Part shown: positions 1 through 8,053 of the stretch, in pieces
Numbering within the stretch: position 1 is the stretch's first letter
Layout: each line of letters starts with the position of its first letter
The notes under the pieces: generated by a model
Seen by the model: the letters and a program-made list of their open reading frames with translations, nothing else
What the model was told of the DNA's origin: nothing
The model's database searches: none
Made by a program: the position numbers and the translations under genes
Source: Streptomyces massasporeus
GTDB lineage: Bacteria > Actinomycetota > Actinomycetes > Streptomycetales > Streptomycetaceae
Assembly: GCF_014648995.1 (NCBI RefSeq)
Contig: NZ_BMSE01000001.1
Coordinates: 124,001 to 188,000, forward strand
Reading direction: 5' to 3'
Length of the DNA stretch: 64,000 nucleotides

Positions 1-65
1 GGGAGACGAGGGGCGGCCGGGGCGGCCTCACATTACCGGCATGCCGCCCCGGGAACCGGATGCGG

Positions 66-1490
66 TCAGGCGGGCAGGCGGAAGTCCGTCACGTGCAGCG
101 CCGAGGGCGTCGTGCCGCTGGACTTCTCCTGGTACATGAACGACAGCACCCCGTCCTGCGCGACCCGCGTCTCGTCGATGACGACCTCGCCGAAGGCGTT
201 GAGTCCGCTGCCGTCGAAGAGGATCCTCCAGTCGGTGTACCCGGAGGCGGCGGAGGCCGCGGCGATCCTTCCGAAGGGGAAGACCGCGTACGCGTTGTCG
301 TACTTGTCCAGGATCAGCTTGGTGCGCTGGCTGGAGTTCAGCGGGACCGGTATCTCGGTCTTCTGCCAGGTGCCGGAGGCGTCCTTGCGGACGTGGAAGG
401 CACGGCCGCCCGCGGTGCGGTCCGCGACGTAGTTCGTGGTGCACTGGCCGAACCGGCCGGGCACGTAGGAGATGATCGCGTGCGGCCGGCCCGCGGAGTC
501 GGTGAACTGGCTCTCCTGGTTCATCAGGGAGTGGTCCGGGTTGAGCGGGTCGATCACCAGGCCGGCGTCGGTCACGGACACCTTGTCGGAACCGCCCGTC
601 ACACCCACCACGGTGCCGGCGTTGTTGCGCCAGGTGCGGCCGCGGTCGTCGGAGTAGACGTAGCCGGTGTCGTGGTTGGTGATGCCGCCGCCGTTGCACA
701 TCACTGCGCCGTTCTGCTCGCGCCAGGTGAAGAAGGAGTGCAGCCGGCCGTTGCGGTCGTAGTCGATGCCGTGCAGGTACATGTTGCGGGCCGTCGAGGA
801 GCCGTGCTCGCTGATGTACGTGCCCGTCGAGGCGGACCACTCGCCGAGGTCGGTCCACTTGGTGCCGTCGTACTCGGCGAGGGCGTTGCGGCCGTTGCCG
901 GAGACGGCGACGCGGTAGCTCAGCTGGAGCTTGCCGTCGGGCGTCGACACGAACTGCGGATAGGTGAACTGCGAGGTGAGCGCCACCCCGTCCAGGGTCG
1001 ACCGGGGCGCCCCGAAGCGGCTCGCGGTCCAGCTCAGCCCCGCGGGGTTGTCCATGAGCCCGGCGACGGACTTGACGTAGGTGAAGCCGTCGCTGTGGGA
1101 GTCCATGTTGAGGTGCAGCCGGCCGTCGACCTTGGAGACGCCCATGGAGATGACGTTGTGGGAGTCGCTGGCCTTGAGGGTGTGGCCGACCTTCACGGTG
1201 GACCAGGTGCTCCCGCCGAGGACGCGGCGGCCGACGACGGCATTGCGGTCAGCCGTGTACCAGACTGCGTACTGGTAGCCCTTGTAGGTCAGCAGGCCGT
1301 TCTTCTGGAACGCGTTGTTGTTGACCAGCCCGTCGTACGACACGAAGAAGATCGCCTGGCCGTCGAGCGTGGTGGTGCCGGTCCGGGTGACCGAGGGGCC
1401 GGGGTCGGCGGCCCGCGCGGTGCCGGAGGCGAGGGCCGGGGTCACCACTGCTCCCGCGAGGGCGGCGGCCAGCAAGGTACGTCTGTGCAT
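66..1490 (-). CDS. secreted BNR_4-type beta-propeller, candidate rhamnose-releasing polysaccharide lyase
   Basis: 474 aa. The first 27 residues form an export signal with a twin-arginine-like HRRTLL start and an Ala-rich core ending near ARA. The rest is a BNR_4-type seven-bladed propeller. DSHN at residues 109-112, DGRLHL at 122-127 and H132 are the kind of His/Asn cluster seen in this fold. Families with it include ulvan lyases and L-rhamnose-alpha-1,4-D-glucuronate lyases (PL27/PL42, from memory). It is the last gene of the rhamnose import operon, 16 bp after the mutarotase, with GGAGTCC upstream of the ATG. I infer an extracellular enzyme that frees terminal rhamnose from plant gums or arabinogalactan. 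A binding-only propeller or a hydrolase is also possible. Fold is likely; reaction is a guess from context. Confidence 0.75.
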   Translation of the reverse strand: MHRRTLLAAALAGAVVTPALASGTARAADPGPSVTRTGTTTLDGQAIFFVSYDGLVNNNAFQKNGLLTYKGYQYAVWYTADRNAVVGRRVLGGSTWSTVKVGHTLKASDSHNVISMGVSKVDGRLHLNMDSHSDGFTYVKSVAGLMDNPAGLSWTASRFGAPRSTLDGVALTSQFTYPQFVSTPDGKLQLSYRVAVSGNGRNALAEYDGTKWTDLGEWSASTGTYISEHGSSTARNMYLHGIDYDRNGRLHSFFTWREQNGAVMCNGGGITNHDTGYVYSDDRGRTWRNNAGTVVGVTGGSDKVSVTDAGLVIDPLNPDHSLMNQESQFTDSAGRPHAIISYVPGRFGQCTTNYVADRTAGGRAFHVRKDASGTWQKTEIPVPLNSSQRTKLILDKYDNAYAVFPFGRIAAASAASGYTDWRILFDGSGLNAFGEVVIDETRVAQDGVLSFMYQEKSSGTTPSALHVTDFRLPA

Positions 1491-1506
1491 CTCGTGGACT
1501 CCATCG

Positions 1507-1827
1507 TCATGCGAGGTGGAACACTTCGGTGAGCGGTTTCATGGCCTCGTCGGGCCGGGCGCCGTCCAGCGACTCGAAGAACGGCGCCATCTCCGCCTGC
1601 CAGCGCGTGTTGACGTCGGTGGCTTCCATGGCGGCCCGGGCGGCGGCGAAGTCCTCGGTCTCGAGGTAGCCGACGAGCAGTCCGTCCTCGCGCAAGAAGA
1701 GCGAGTAGTTGTGCCAGCCGGTCTGCGAGAGTGCCGTCAGCATCTCGGGCCACACCGCGGCGTGCCGCTCGCGGTACTCGTCGAGGCGCTCCGCCCGGAC
1801 CTTCAGCAGGAAGCACACGCGCTGCAT
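1507..1827 (-). CDS. rhaU: L-rhamnose mutarotase
   Basis: 106 aa, the normal length of RhaM/RhaU (about 104 aa). It interconverts alpha- and beta-L-rhamnopyranose so that imported sugar reaches the isomerase in the right anomer. Tyr18 and His22 lie in an EYRERH helix and agree with the catalytic pair of E. coli RhaM as I remember it; a WHNYSLF strand follows. The ATG at 1827 is preceded by GGGAGG, which decides against the much longer upstream reading frame. It sits 17 bp after the binding-protein gene in the leftward rhamnose operon. Confidence 0.93.
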   Translation of the reverse strand: MQRVCFLLKVRAERLDEYRERHAAVWPEMLTALSQTGWHNYSLFLREDGLLVGYLETEDFAAARAAMEATDVNTRWQAEMAPFFESLDGARPDEAMKPLTEVFHLA

Positions 1828-1844
1828 CAACGACCTCCCGGGGT

Positions 1845-2927
1845 CTAGAAGTTGAACTGGTCGATGTTCTTCGCGTCGAACACGGTCGGCTTGCCGAGGC
1901 TGATCACGCCGTCCTTGCCGATGGTGTACTCGCCCATGGAACCGGCCTTGAAGGTCTCGCCCTCCTTGCCGGTGATCTGCCCGGAGGACAGGGCGACGGC
2001 GGTGCGGGCGGCCAGCTCGCCGAGCTTGGCCGGGTCCCACAGCTCGAACGCCTCGACGGTGCCGTTCTTGACGTACTTGCGCATGTCGTTCGGGGTGCCG
2101 AGGCCGGTCAGCTTGACCTTGCCCTTGTACTTGGAGCCCGACAGGTACTGAGCGGCGGCCTTGATGCCGACGGTGGTCGGGGAGATGATCCCCTTGAGGT
2201 TCGGGTACTCCTGAAGCAGGCCCTGGGTCTGCTGGAAGGACTGCTGGGCGTCGTCGTTGCCGTAGGCGGTCTTCACCAGCTTCATGTTCTTGTACTCGGG
2301 CTTCTTCAGCTCGTCCTTCATGAAGTCGATCCAGGTGTTCTGGTTCGTCGCGGTCTGCGCGGCGGACAGGATCGCGATCTCGCCCTTGTAGCCGATCTGC
2401 TTGGCGAGCAACTGCACCTCGGTACGGCCCAGGTCCTCGGCGGAGGCCTGCGAGACGAAGGCGTTACGGCAGTCGGTCTTGGTGTCCGAGTCGTAGGTGA
2501 CGACCTTGATGTCGTTCTTCATGGCCTGCTTGAGGGCGGTGCACAGCGCACCCGGGTCCTGCGCGGACACGGCCATCGCGTCGACCTGCTGCTGGGTGAG
2601 CGTGTTGACGTAGGAGACCTGCCCGGCGGTGTCGGTCGCGCTGGACGGGCCGACCTCCTTGTAACTGGAGCCCAGCTCCTTGAGCGCCTTCTCGCCGCCC
2701 TTGTCGGCGCTGGTGAAGTACGGGTTGTTGACCTGCTTGGGCAGGAACCCGACGGTCAGGCCCTTCTTGGTGGCCGCGTTCGGGTCGGCCTTGCCGGCGG
2801 TGGCGGCGCTGCCGCCCTCGTTGGCGACGTCCTTCTTGGTGGTGCCGCCGCAGGCGGTGAGCGCGAGCGCGAGGGAGGTGGCGGTGGCGAGGGCCGCGCA
2901 GCTGCGGCGCAGGGTTGACTTGCGCAT
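1845..2927 (-). CDS. rhaS: rhamnose ABC transporter substrate-binding lipoprotein
   Basis: 360 aa. The signal peptide carries a lipobox LTAC before GGTTKK, so the protein should be a membrane-anchored lipoprotein. The body is a Peripla_BP_4 sugar-binding fold of the RbsB/RhaS type, with GLTVGFLPKQVNNPYF near the N-terminus of the mature protein. It delivers L-rhamnose to the RhaPQT complex. The ATG has AAAGGA eight bases upstream. Its place between the permease and mutarotase genes, with an isomerase/kinase/aldolase set divergently transcribed, supports rhamnose over other sugars of this family (ribose, autoinducer-2). Confidence 0.93.
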   Translation of the reverse strand: MRKSTLRRSCAALATATSLALALTACGGTTKKDVANEGGSAATAGKADPNAATKKGLTVGFLPKQVNNPYFTSADKGGEKALKELGSSYKEVGPSSATDTAGQVSYVNTLTQQQVDAMAVSAQDPGALCTALKQAMKNDIKVVTYDSDTKTDCRNAFVSQASAEDLGRTEVQLLAKQIGYKGEIAILSAAQTATNQNTWIDFMKDELKKPEYKNMKLVKTAYGNDDAQQSFQQTQGLLQEYPNLKGIISPTTVGIKAAAQYLSGSKYKGKVKLTGLGTPNDMRKYVKNGTVEAFELWDPAKLGELAARTAVALSSGQITGKEGETFKAGSMGEYTIGKDGVISLGKPTVFDAKNIDQFNF

Positions 2928-2957
2928 GGCGTTGGTCCTTTACGAGGAAGGGCTGGG

Positions 2958-3968
2958 TTACGAGGTGGGAGTCGAGGCGGCTCTGCGACCCGCCCTCGCT
3001 GTGGAGATTTGCCGTACGACCCGGGGGCCGAGCACGGACAGAACGAGCAGGACGCCGGTGACGACGATCTGGGACTGGGCGGACACGTCCTGGAGGCTCA
3101 TCACGTTCTGCAACGCCCCCAGCAGGAACACCCCCGCGATCGCACCGCCCAACGTGCCCTTGCCGCCGTCGAAGTCGATGCCGCCGAGCAACACGGCGGC
3201 CACGACGGACAGTTCGAGGCCGGTGGCGTTGTCGTAGCGGGCACTGGCGTAGTGCAGCGCCCAGAAGACGCCGGTCAGGGAGGCCATCAGACCGGTCAGC
3301 GTGAACAGGATCAGCTTCTGCCGCCTGACCCGGATCCCGGCGAAGCGGGCCGCCTCCTCGCTCGCCCCGATCGCGAACAGCGACCGCCCGAACGGCGTGG
3401 CGTGCAGCGCGACCACGGCGATGGCGAGCAGGACGAGGAACGGGAGGAAGGCGTACGGGATGAAGGTGTCGCCGATCCGCCCGGCCGCGAAGTCCAGGTA
3501 CTGCGTGGGGAAGTCGGTCACCGCGTCCGAGCCGAGCACGATCTGCGCGATGCCCCGGTAGGCGGCGAGGGTACCGATGGTCACGGCGAGGGACGGCAGC
3601 CCCAGCCTGGTCACCAGCAGCCCGTTGACCAGTCCGCACACGACACCGAGCAGCAGGCAGATCGGGATGATCGTCTCGATGGTCATGCCCTGGTTCCACA
3701 GGGCCCCCATCACGGCGCCGGACAATCCGGCCGTGGAGGCGACCGACAGGTCGATCTCGCCGGAGACGACCAGCAGGGTCATGGGCAGGGCGATCAGCGC
3801 GATGGGGAGCGTGTTGCCGATCAGGAACGACAGATTGAGCGCGTTGCCGAACCCGTCGACGAAACCGAAGGAGAACAGCAGGACCACGACGAGCAGGACG
3901 CCGACCGCTGTATCCCACCTTTTCAAGGCGGACCAGCGGACCGCTCGGCTCAGGGAGATGTCAGCCAT
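2958..3968 (-). CDS. rhaQ: rhamnose ABC transporter permease
   Basis: 336 aa membrane protein of the BPD_transp_2 (RbsC-like) family, with about eight to ten hydrophobic segments. The conserved GEIDLSVAS stretch near residue 70 is typical of this family. It forms half of the transmembrane channel of the rhamnose importer. Its start overlaps the end of the preceding permease gene by 8 bp, so translational coupling is likely; the binding-protein gene follows after 30 bp. Assignment as RhaQ rather than RhaP is by gene order only. Confidence 0.92.
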   Translation of the reverse strand: MADISLSRAVRWSALKRWDTAVGVLLVVVLLFSFGFVDGFGNALNLSFLIGNTLPIALIALPMTLLVVSGEIDLSVASTAGLSGAVMGALWNQGMTIETIIPICLLLGVVCGLVNGLLVTRLGLPSLAVTIGTLAAYRGIAQIVLGSDAVTDFPTQYLDFAAGRIGDTFIPYAFLPFLVLLAIAVVALHATPFGRSLFAIGASEEAARFAGIRVRRQKLILFTLTGLMASLTGVFWALHYASARYDNATGLELSVVAAVLLGGIDFDGGKGTLGGAIAGVFLLGALQNVMSLQDVSAQSQIVVTGVLLVLSVLGPRVVRQISTARAGRRAASTPTS

Positions 3969-5001
3969 GGCGGGCGTTCCTCTTCTTCAGGGCGGAGGCC
4001 ACGCGCAGCGCGACGACCCGGTCGACCGCGATCGCGAGGATGAGCAGGATGCCGTTGATCGCGAGCACCCAGACGGAGCTGACGCCGAGGGCGGGCAGCA
4101 CGCTGTTGATGGAGGTCAGCAGCAGGGCGCCGAGGGCGGCACCGTAGACGCTGCCGGAGCCGCCGGTGAAGACGACGCCGCCGACCACGACCGCGCTGAC
4201 GACGGTCAGTTCGTAGCCGTTGCCGGTGCCGGAGTCGACGTTGCCGAAGCGGGCCAGGTACATCGCGCCGGCGAGTCCGGCGAGGGCGCCGCAGAAGGTG
4301 TACGCGGCCAGGATCCGCTTGCGGACGGGGATGCCGGCGAGGCGGGCGGCCTCGGGGTTGGAGCCGAGCGCGTACAGCTCGCGGCCGCTGGCGAAGTGCT
4401 TGAGGTAGTAAGCGGTGGCGATGAGCACCGCCAGCGCGATCAGTGCCAGGTACGGCACCGCGGAGAGGCCGCCGGAGCCGAAGTCGACGAATCCGCCGGG
4501 CAGATCGGCCGCGGTGATCTGGCGGGAGCCGACCCAGATGGAGTCGATGCCGCGGATGATGTAGAGCGTGCCGAGGGTGACGACGAGCGCGGGCACCTGG
4601 CCGAGGCTGACGAGGAGTCCGTTGAGCAGTCCGAAGCCGACGCCGAGCAGGACCGCCAGGGCGATCGCCACGACGGAGTCGCCCCCGCCCTGGAGATACG
4701 TGCCGGCGGCGAACGCGCTGATGCCGAGGGTGGATCCGACGGACAGGTCGACGTTGCGGGTGATGACGACGAGGGACTGGCCGGTGGCGACCAGGACCAG
4801 GATCGTCGCGTTCAGCAGCAGGTCCTTGATGCCCTGCTCGGACAGGAACTCGCTGTTGCCCGCCTGGGTGACGCCGATCATCACCAGGAAGACGAGCAGG
4901 ATGGCGAGTTCGCGCATCTTGAAGACGCGGTCGACCAGCCGGGTGCCGCTCGACTTGGGCACGTCGGCCACGGGGGCTTCTTGCGGGGTGACGACCGTCA
5001 T
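3961..5001 (-). CDS. rhaP: rhamnose ABC transporter permease
   Basis: 346 aa from the ATG at 5001, a second BPD_transp_2 permease. A cytoplasmic N-terminus of about 30 residues precedes the membrane segments. The family stretch RNVDLSVGS lies near residue 80 and [14 protein letters not shown] near 270. It pairs with RhaQ as a heterodimeric channel. The start overlaps the stop of the ATPase gene in an ATGA arrangement, which is why this start was chosen over the longer frame reaching 5268. Confidence 0.92.
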   Translation of the reverse strand: MTVVTPQEAPVADVPKSSGTRLVDRVFKMRELAILLVFLVMIGVTQAGNSEFLSEQGIKDLLLNATILVLVATGQSLVVITRNVDLSVGSTLGISAFAAGTYLQGGGDSVVAIALAVLLGVGFGLLNGLLVSLGQVPALVVTLGTLYIIRGIDSIWVGSRQITAADLPGGFVDFGSGGLSAVPYLALIALAVLIATAYYLKHFASGRELYALGSNPEAARLAGIPVRKRILAAYTFCGALAGLAGAMYLARFGNVDSGTGNGYELTVVSAVVVGGVVFTGGSGSVYGAALGALLLTSINSVLPALGVSSVWVLAINGILLILAIAVDRVVALRVASALKKRNARHG

Positions 5002-6515
5002 CCGGCGGCCCTCCCGGTGGCTGCGGCCATCACGGTTTCCTCGGTGGCGTCGGAGCGCGGTATCTCGGCGGTGAGCCGGCCCTCGTGCATGACCAGCACG
5101 CGGTCGGCCATGCCGAGGATCTCGGGCAGGTCGGAGGAGATCATCAGGACGGCCACGCCGTCGGCGGCCAGCTGCGACAGCAGCCGGTGCACCTCGGCCT
5201 TGGTGCCGACGTCGATGCCGCGGGTCGGCTCGTCGACGATCAGCACCTTCGGGCCGGTGGCCAGCCACTTGGCGAGTACGACCTTCTGCTGGTTGCCGCC
5301 GGACAGCGTGTTGACCGTGTCGGCGATCCGGGCGTACTTCACCTGGAGTTTGACGGCCCAGTCGAGGGAGCGGCTGCGCTCGGCGCCGCGGTCCATCAGC
5401 CCCGCCTTCACGGTCGTACGCAGCCCGGTGAGCCCGATGTTCCGCTCGATGGACATGTCCATCACCAGGCCCTGGGCGCGCCGGTCCTCCGGGACCAGGG
5501 CGACTCCGGCGGCCATGGCGGCGGAGGGCGCGCCGTTGACCAGGGACGTGCCGTGGACCGAGACCTCGCCGGCGTCCCGGCGGTCGATGCCGAACACCGC
5601 CCGGGCGACCTCGGTGCGCCCGGCGCCGACGAGCCCGGCCAGGCCGACGATCTCGCCGTGCCGGACCTCGAAGGAGACGTCGGTGAAGACCCCCTCGCGG
5701 GTCAGCCGGCGCACGCTCAGGGCGACTTCGCCCGGAGTCACGTCCTGCTTGGGGTAGAGCTCGTCGAGGTCGCGGCCGACCATGCGGCGCACCAGGTCGT
5801 CCTCGGTCATGCCCTCCAGGGGCTCGCTGGCGATCCTGGCGCCGTCGCGCAGGGTGGTGACCCGGCGGCAGATCTCGAAGATCTCCTCCAGCCGGTGGGA
5901 GATGAACAGCACGGCGGCGCCCTGGTCGCGCAGGGTGCGGACGACGCCGAAGAGGCGGGCGACCTCGCTGCCGGTGAGGGCGGCGGTCGGCTCGTCCATG
6001 ATCAGGACGCGGGCGTCGAAGGAGAGGGCCTTGGCGATCTCGACGATCTGCTGGTCGGCGATGGACAGGCCGCGGGCGGGCCGGTCGGGGTCGAGTTCGA
6101 CACCGAGGCGCTGCATCAGGGCGGCGGTCGCGTTGTGGGTGGCCTTGTGGTCGATCCGGCCGAGGGCGCGGCGCGGCTGGCGGCCCATGTAGATGTTCTC
6201 GGCGATCGACAGGTCGGGGAAGAGCGTGGGTTCCTGGTAGATCACGGCGATGCCGGCGTCGCGGGCGTCGCCGGGTCCGTGGAAGGCGACGGGCGCACCG
6301 TCGAGCAGCACCTGGCCGGCGTCCGGGCGGTGCACTCCGGCGAGCGTCTTGATGAGCGTGGACTTGCCGGCACCGTTCTCACCGGCGAGTGCGTGCACCT
6401 CCCCGGGGAACAGCTCAAGGGAGACGTCCCGCAGTGCACGGACCGCGCCGAAGGACTTGGAGACGTCTCTCAGCGCGAGAACCGGGGCCGGACCCGTGGT
6501 GGACGGGTGGGTCAT
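4998..6515 (-). CDS. rhaT: rhamnose ABC transporter ATP-binding protein, two nucleotide-binding domains
   Basis: 505 aa, the normal size for the duplicated ATPases of the RbsA/RhaT class. The first domain has Walker A GENGAGKS and a signature read as LSIADQQ; the second keeps the LSGGNQQK signature and a VDEPTRGID Walker B, but its Walker A is degenerate (GLVGAGRTE), as is usual in this class. It powers RhaPQ. It is the first gene of the leftward operon. The ATG at 6515 has GAGGAG upstream; the longer frame to 6605 runs through the promoter. Two operator-like palindromes and a promoter precede it. Confidence 0.94.
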   Translation of the reverse strand: MTHPSTTGPAPVLALRDVSKSFGAVRALRDVSLELFPGEVHALAGENGAGKSTLIKTLAGVHRPDAGQVLLDGAPVAFHGPGDARDAGIAVIYQEPTLFPDLSIAENIYMGRQPRRALGRIDHKATHNATAALMQRLGVELDPDRPARGLSIADQQIVEIAKALSFDARVLIMDEPTAALTGSEVARLFGVVRTLRDQGAAVLFISHRLEEIFEICRRVTTLRDGARIASEPLEGMTEDDLVRRMVGRDLDELYPKQDVTPGEVALSVRRLTREGVFTDVSFEVRHGEIVGLAGLVGAGRTEVARAVFGIDRRDAGEVSVHGTSLVNGAPSAAMAAGVALVPEDRRAQGLVMDMSIERNIGLTGLRTTVKAGLMDRGAERSRSLDWAVKLQVKYARIADTVNTLSGGNQQKVVLAKWLATGPKVLIVDEPTRGIDVGTKAEVHRLLSQLAADGVAVLMISSDLPEILGMADRVLVMHEGRLTAEIPRSDATEETVMAAATGRAAG

Positions 6516-6559
6516 GAGGGCTCCTCGACGACGCCGGCGGGTCGGCCCTCTCGGCGTCG

Positions 6560-6571
6560 TGAAAGGTTTCA
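6560..6571. promoter_or_regulatory. LacI-type operator candidate for rhaT operon
   Basis: TGAAAGGTTTCA is an inverted repeat (TGAAA-N2-TTTCA) of the kind bound by LacI-family repressors. It lies immediately downstream of the leftward -10 element, so bound repressor would block the start region. A sister site lies at the isomerase promoter. No LacI-family gene is present in the window. Confidence 0.6.
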
Positions 6572-6585
6572 ACTGGGTTGCCGGG

Positions 6586-6615
6586 ACGTTAGGCGGGCCG
6601 CGCATGTCACGTCAA
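6586..6615 (-). promoter_or_regulatory. leftward promoter of the rhamnose transport operon
   Basis: On the minus strand TTGACG (6610-6615) and TAACGT (6586-6591) are 18 bp apart, a good match to a housekeeping (HrdB-type) promoter. The predicted start falls near 6579, about 64 bp before the rhaT ATG, just upstream of the TGAAAGGTTTCA palindrome. Confidence 0.65.
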
Positions 6616-6625
6616 TGGGTTCCGG

Positions 6626-6640
6626 TCGAAAAAGTTTCGA
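6626..6640. promoter_or_regulatory. inverted repeat between the divergent rhamnose promoters
   Basis: TCGAAA-AAG-TTTCGA, a perfect 6-bp inverted repeat with a 3-bp centre, lies between the two promoters upstream of the leftward -35. It could be a third operator or an activator site shared by both directions. Confidence 0.45.
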
Positions 6641-6689
6641 GGACAGAAGGTCACGCATGAGTCACGGGAAACCGTCTCGACCGCAGGGG

Positions 6690-6718
6690 TTGACACCCCT
6701 TCGGGGGGCCCATAACTT
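6690..6718 (+). promoter_or_regulatory. rightward promoter of the rhamnose catabolic operon
   Basis: TTGACA (6690-6695) and TAACTT (6713-6718) are separated by 17 bp. The predicted start near 6725 coincides with the left edge of the TGAATCGTTTCA palindrome. Confidence 0.7.
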
Positions 6719-6725
6719 CGCGTTC

Positions 6726-6737
6726 TGAATCGTTTCA
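6726..6737. promoter_or_regulatory. LacI-type operator candidate for rhaI operon
   Basis: TGAATCGTTTCA, one base away from a perfect palindrome; the longer CTGAAT-N6-ATTCAG repeat spans 6725-6742. It covers the predicted transcription start of the catabolic operon and mirrors the position of the site at 6560-6571, which suggests one repressor for both directions. Confidence 0.6.
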
Positions 6738-6776
6738 TTCAGTGGTCGTCACGACCCGATGTCACAGGAGCCTGAC

Positions 6777-7937
6777 GTGACCGAGCTCGCCGCGGCGAAG
6801 GCCGCTCTCAAGACACAGGCCGTCGAGACGCCGTCGTGGGCCTACGGGAACTCGGGCACGCGGTTCAAGGTGTTCGCGCAGCAGGGTGTGCCGCGCACCC
6901 CGTTCGAGAAGCTGGACGACGCGGCGAAGGTGCACGAGTTCACCGGCGTCGCCCCGACCGTGGCCCTGCACATTCCGTGGGACAAGGTCGACGACTACGC
7001 GGCGCTGGCGAAGCACGCCGAGCAGCGGGGCGTGAAGCTCGGGGCGATCAACTCCAACACCTTCCAGGACGACGACTACAAGCTCGGGAGCATCTGCCAC
7101 CCGGAGGCTTCCGTGCGGCGGAAGGCCGTGGATCATCTGCTGGAGTGCGTCGACATCATGGACGCGACGGGCTCGGCGGATCTGAAGCTGTGGTTCGCCG
7201 ACGGGACGAACTATCCCGGGCAGGACGACATCCGGGGGCGGCAGGACCGGCTGGCCGAAGGGCTCGCCGAGGTCTACGAGCGGCTCGGGGACGGGCAGCG
7301 GATGCTGCTGGAGTACAAGTTCTTCGAGCCGGCGTTCTACACGACGGATGTGCCGGACTGGGGTACCGCCTACGCCCACTGCCTGAAGCTCGGGCCCAAG
7401 GCGCAGGTCGTCGTCGACACGGGGCATCACGCGCCGGGGACGAACATCGAGTTCATCGTGGCGACGCTGCTGCGCGAGGGGAAGCTCGGCGGGTTCGACT
7501 TCAACTCGCGGTTCTACGCGGACGACGACCTCATGGTCGGGGCGGCGGATCCGTTCCAGCTGTTCCGGATCATGTATGAGGTGATCCGGGGTGGAGGGTT
7601 CACGCCCGAGGTCGCCTTCATGCTCGACCAGTGTCACAACATCGAGGCGAAGATCCCGGCGATCATCCGGTCGGTGATGAACGTGCAGGAGGCGACGGCG
7701 AAGGCGCTGCTGGTCGACGGTGACGCGTTGAGGGCGGCGCAGCGCGGTGGTGATGTGCTGGAGGCCAATGCCGTGTTGATGGATGCGTACAACACGGATG
7801 TGCGGCCGTTGCTGCGTGAAGTGCGCGAGGAGATGGGGTTGGACCCCGAGCCGCTCGCTGCGTACCGGCGGTGCGGGTGGGGTGAGCGGATCGTTGCCGA
7901 GCGGGTTGGTGGGCAGCAGGCGGGGTGGGGTGCGTGA
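6777..7937 (+). CDS. rhaI: L-rhamnose isomerase
   Basis: 386 aa from GTG 6777, matching the RhaI type (Pseudomonas stutzeri/Bacillus group) rather than the longer E. coli RhaA. It converts L-rhamnose to L-rhamnulose in a metal-dependent TIM barrel. NSNTFQDDDYKLGSICHP near residue 90, VVDTGHHAPG near 215 and DFNSRFYADDD near 245 hold metal and substrate residues. The GTG start has AGGAG six bases upstream; an in-frame ATG at 6759 would add six residues without a ribosome site. It opens the catabolic operon. Confidence 0.95.
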   Translation: MTELAAAKAALKTQAVETPSWAYGNSGTRFKVFAQQGVPRTPFEKLDDAAKVHEFTGVAPTVALHIPWDKVDDYAALAKHAEQRGVKLGAINSNTFQDDDYKLGSICHPEASVRRKAVDHLLECVDIMDATGSADLKLWFADGTNYPGQDDIRGRQDRLAEGLAEVYERLGDGQRMLLEYKFFEPAFYTTDVPDWGTAYAHCLKLGPKAQVVVDTGHHAPGTNIEFIVATLLREGKLGGFDFNSRFYADDDLMVGAADPFQLFRIMYEVIRGGGFTPEVAFMLDQCHNIEAKIPAIIRSVMNVQEATAKALLVDGDALRAAQRGGDVLEANAVLMDAYNTDVRPLLREVREEMGLDPEPLAAYRRCGWGERIVAERVGGQQAGWGA

Positions 7938-7993
7938 GCGTCTGCCGGGTTCTGTGATCTGCGGAGTGCGGGTGGTCTGTGGTTGATCGCGCA

Positions 7994-8011
7994 GTTCCCC
8001 GCGCCCCTGAA
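7994..8011. repeat. copy 1 of an 18-bp interspersed sequence
   Basis: GTTCCCCGCGCCCCTGAA occurs here between rhaI and the aldolase gene and, in exact reverse complement, at 40485-40502. I recall near-identical strings scattered between genes in Streptomyces genomes, but cannot verify that here. Function unknown. Confidence 0.6.
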
Positions 8012-8053
8012 AAGAAGGCACCTCACCCACTCCCTCTTGAGAAGGAACCGTTC

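Noticed and set aside
3009..5757. Long plus-strand open frames across the rhamnose permease genes
   Set aside because: Low-complexity Gly/Asp/Gln-rich products antisense to clear ABC genes; typical high-GC shadow frames without ribosome sites or known domains.
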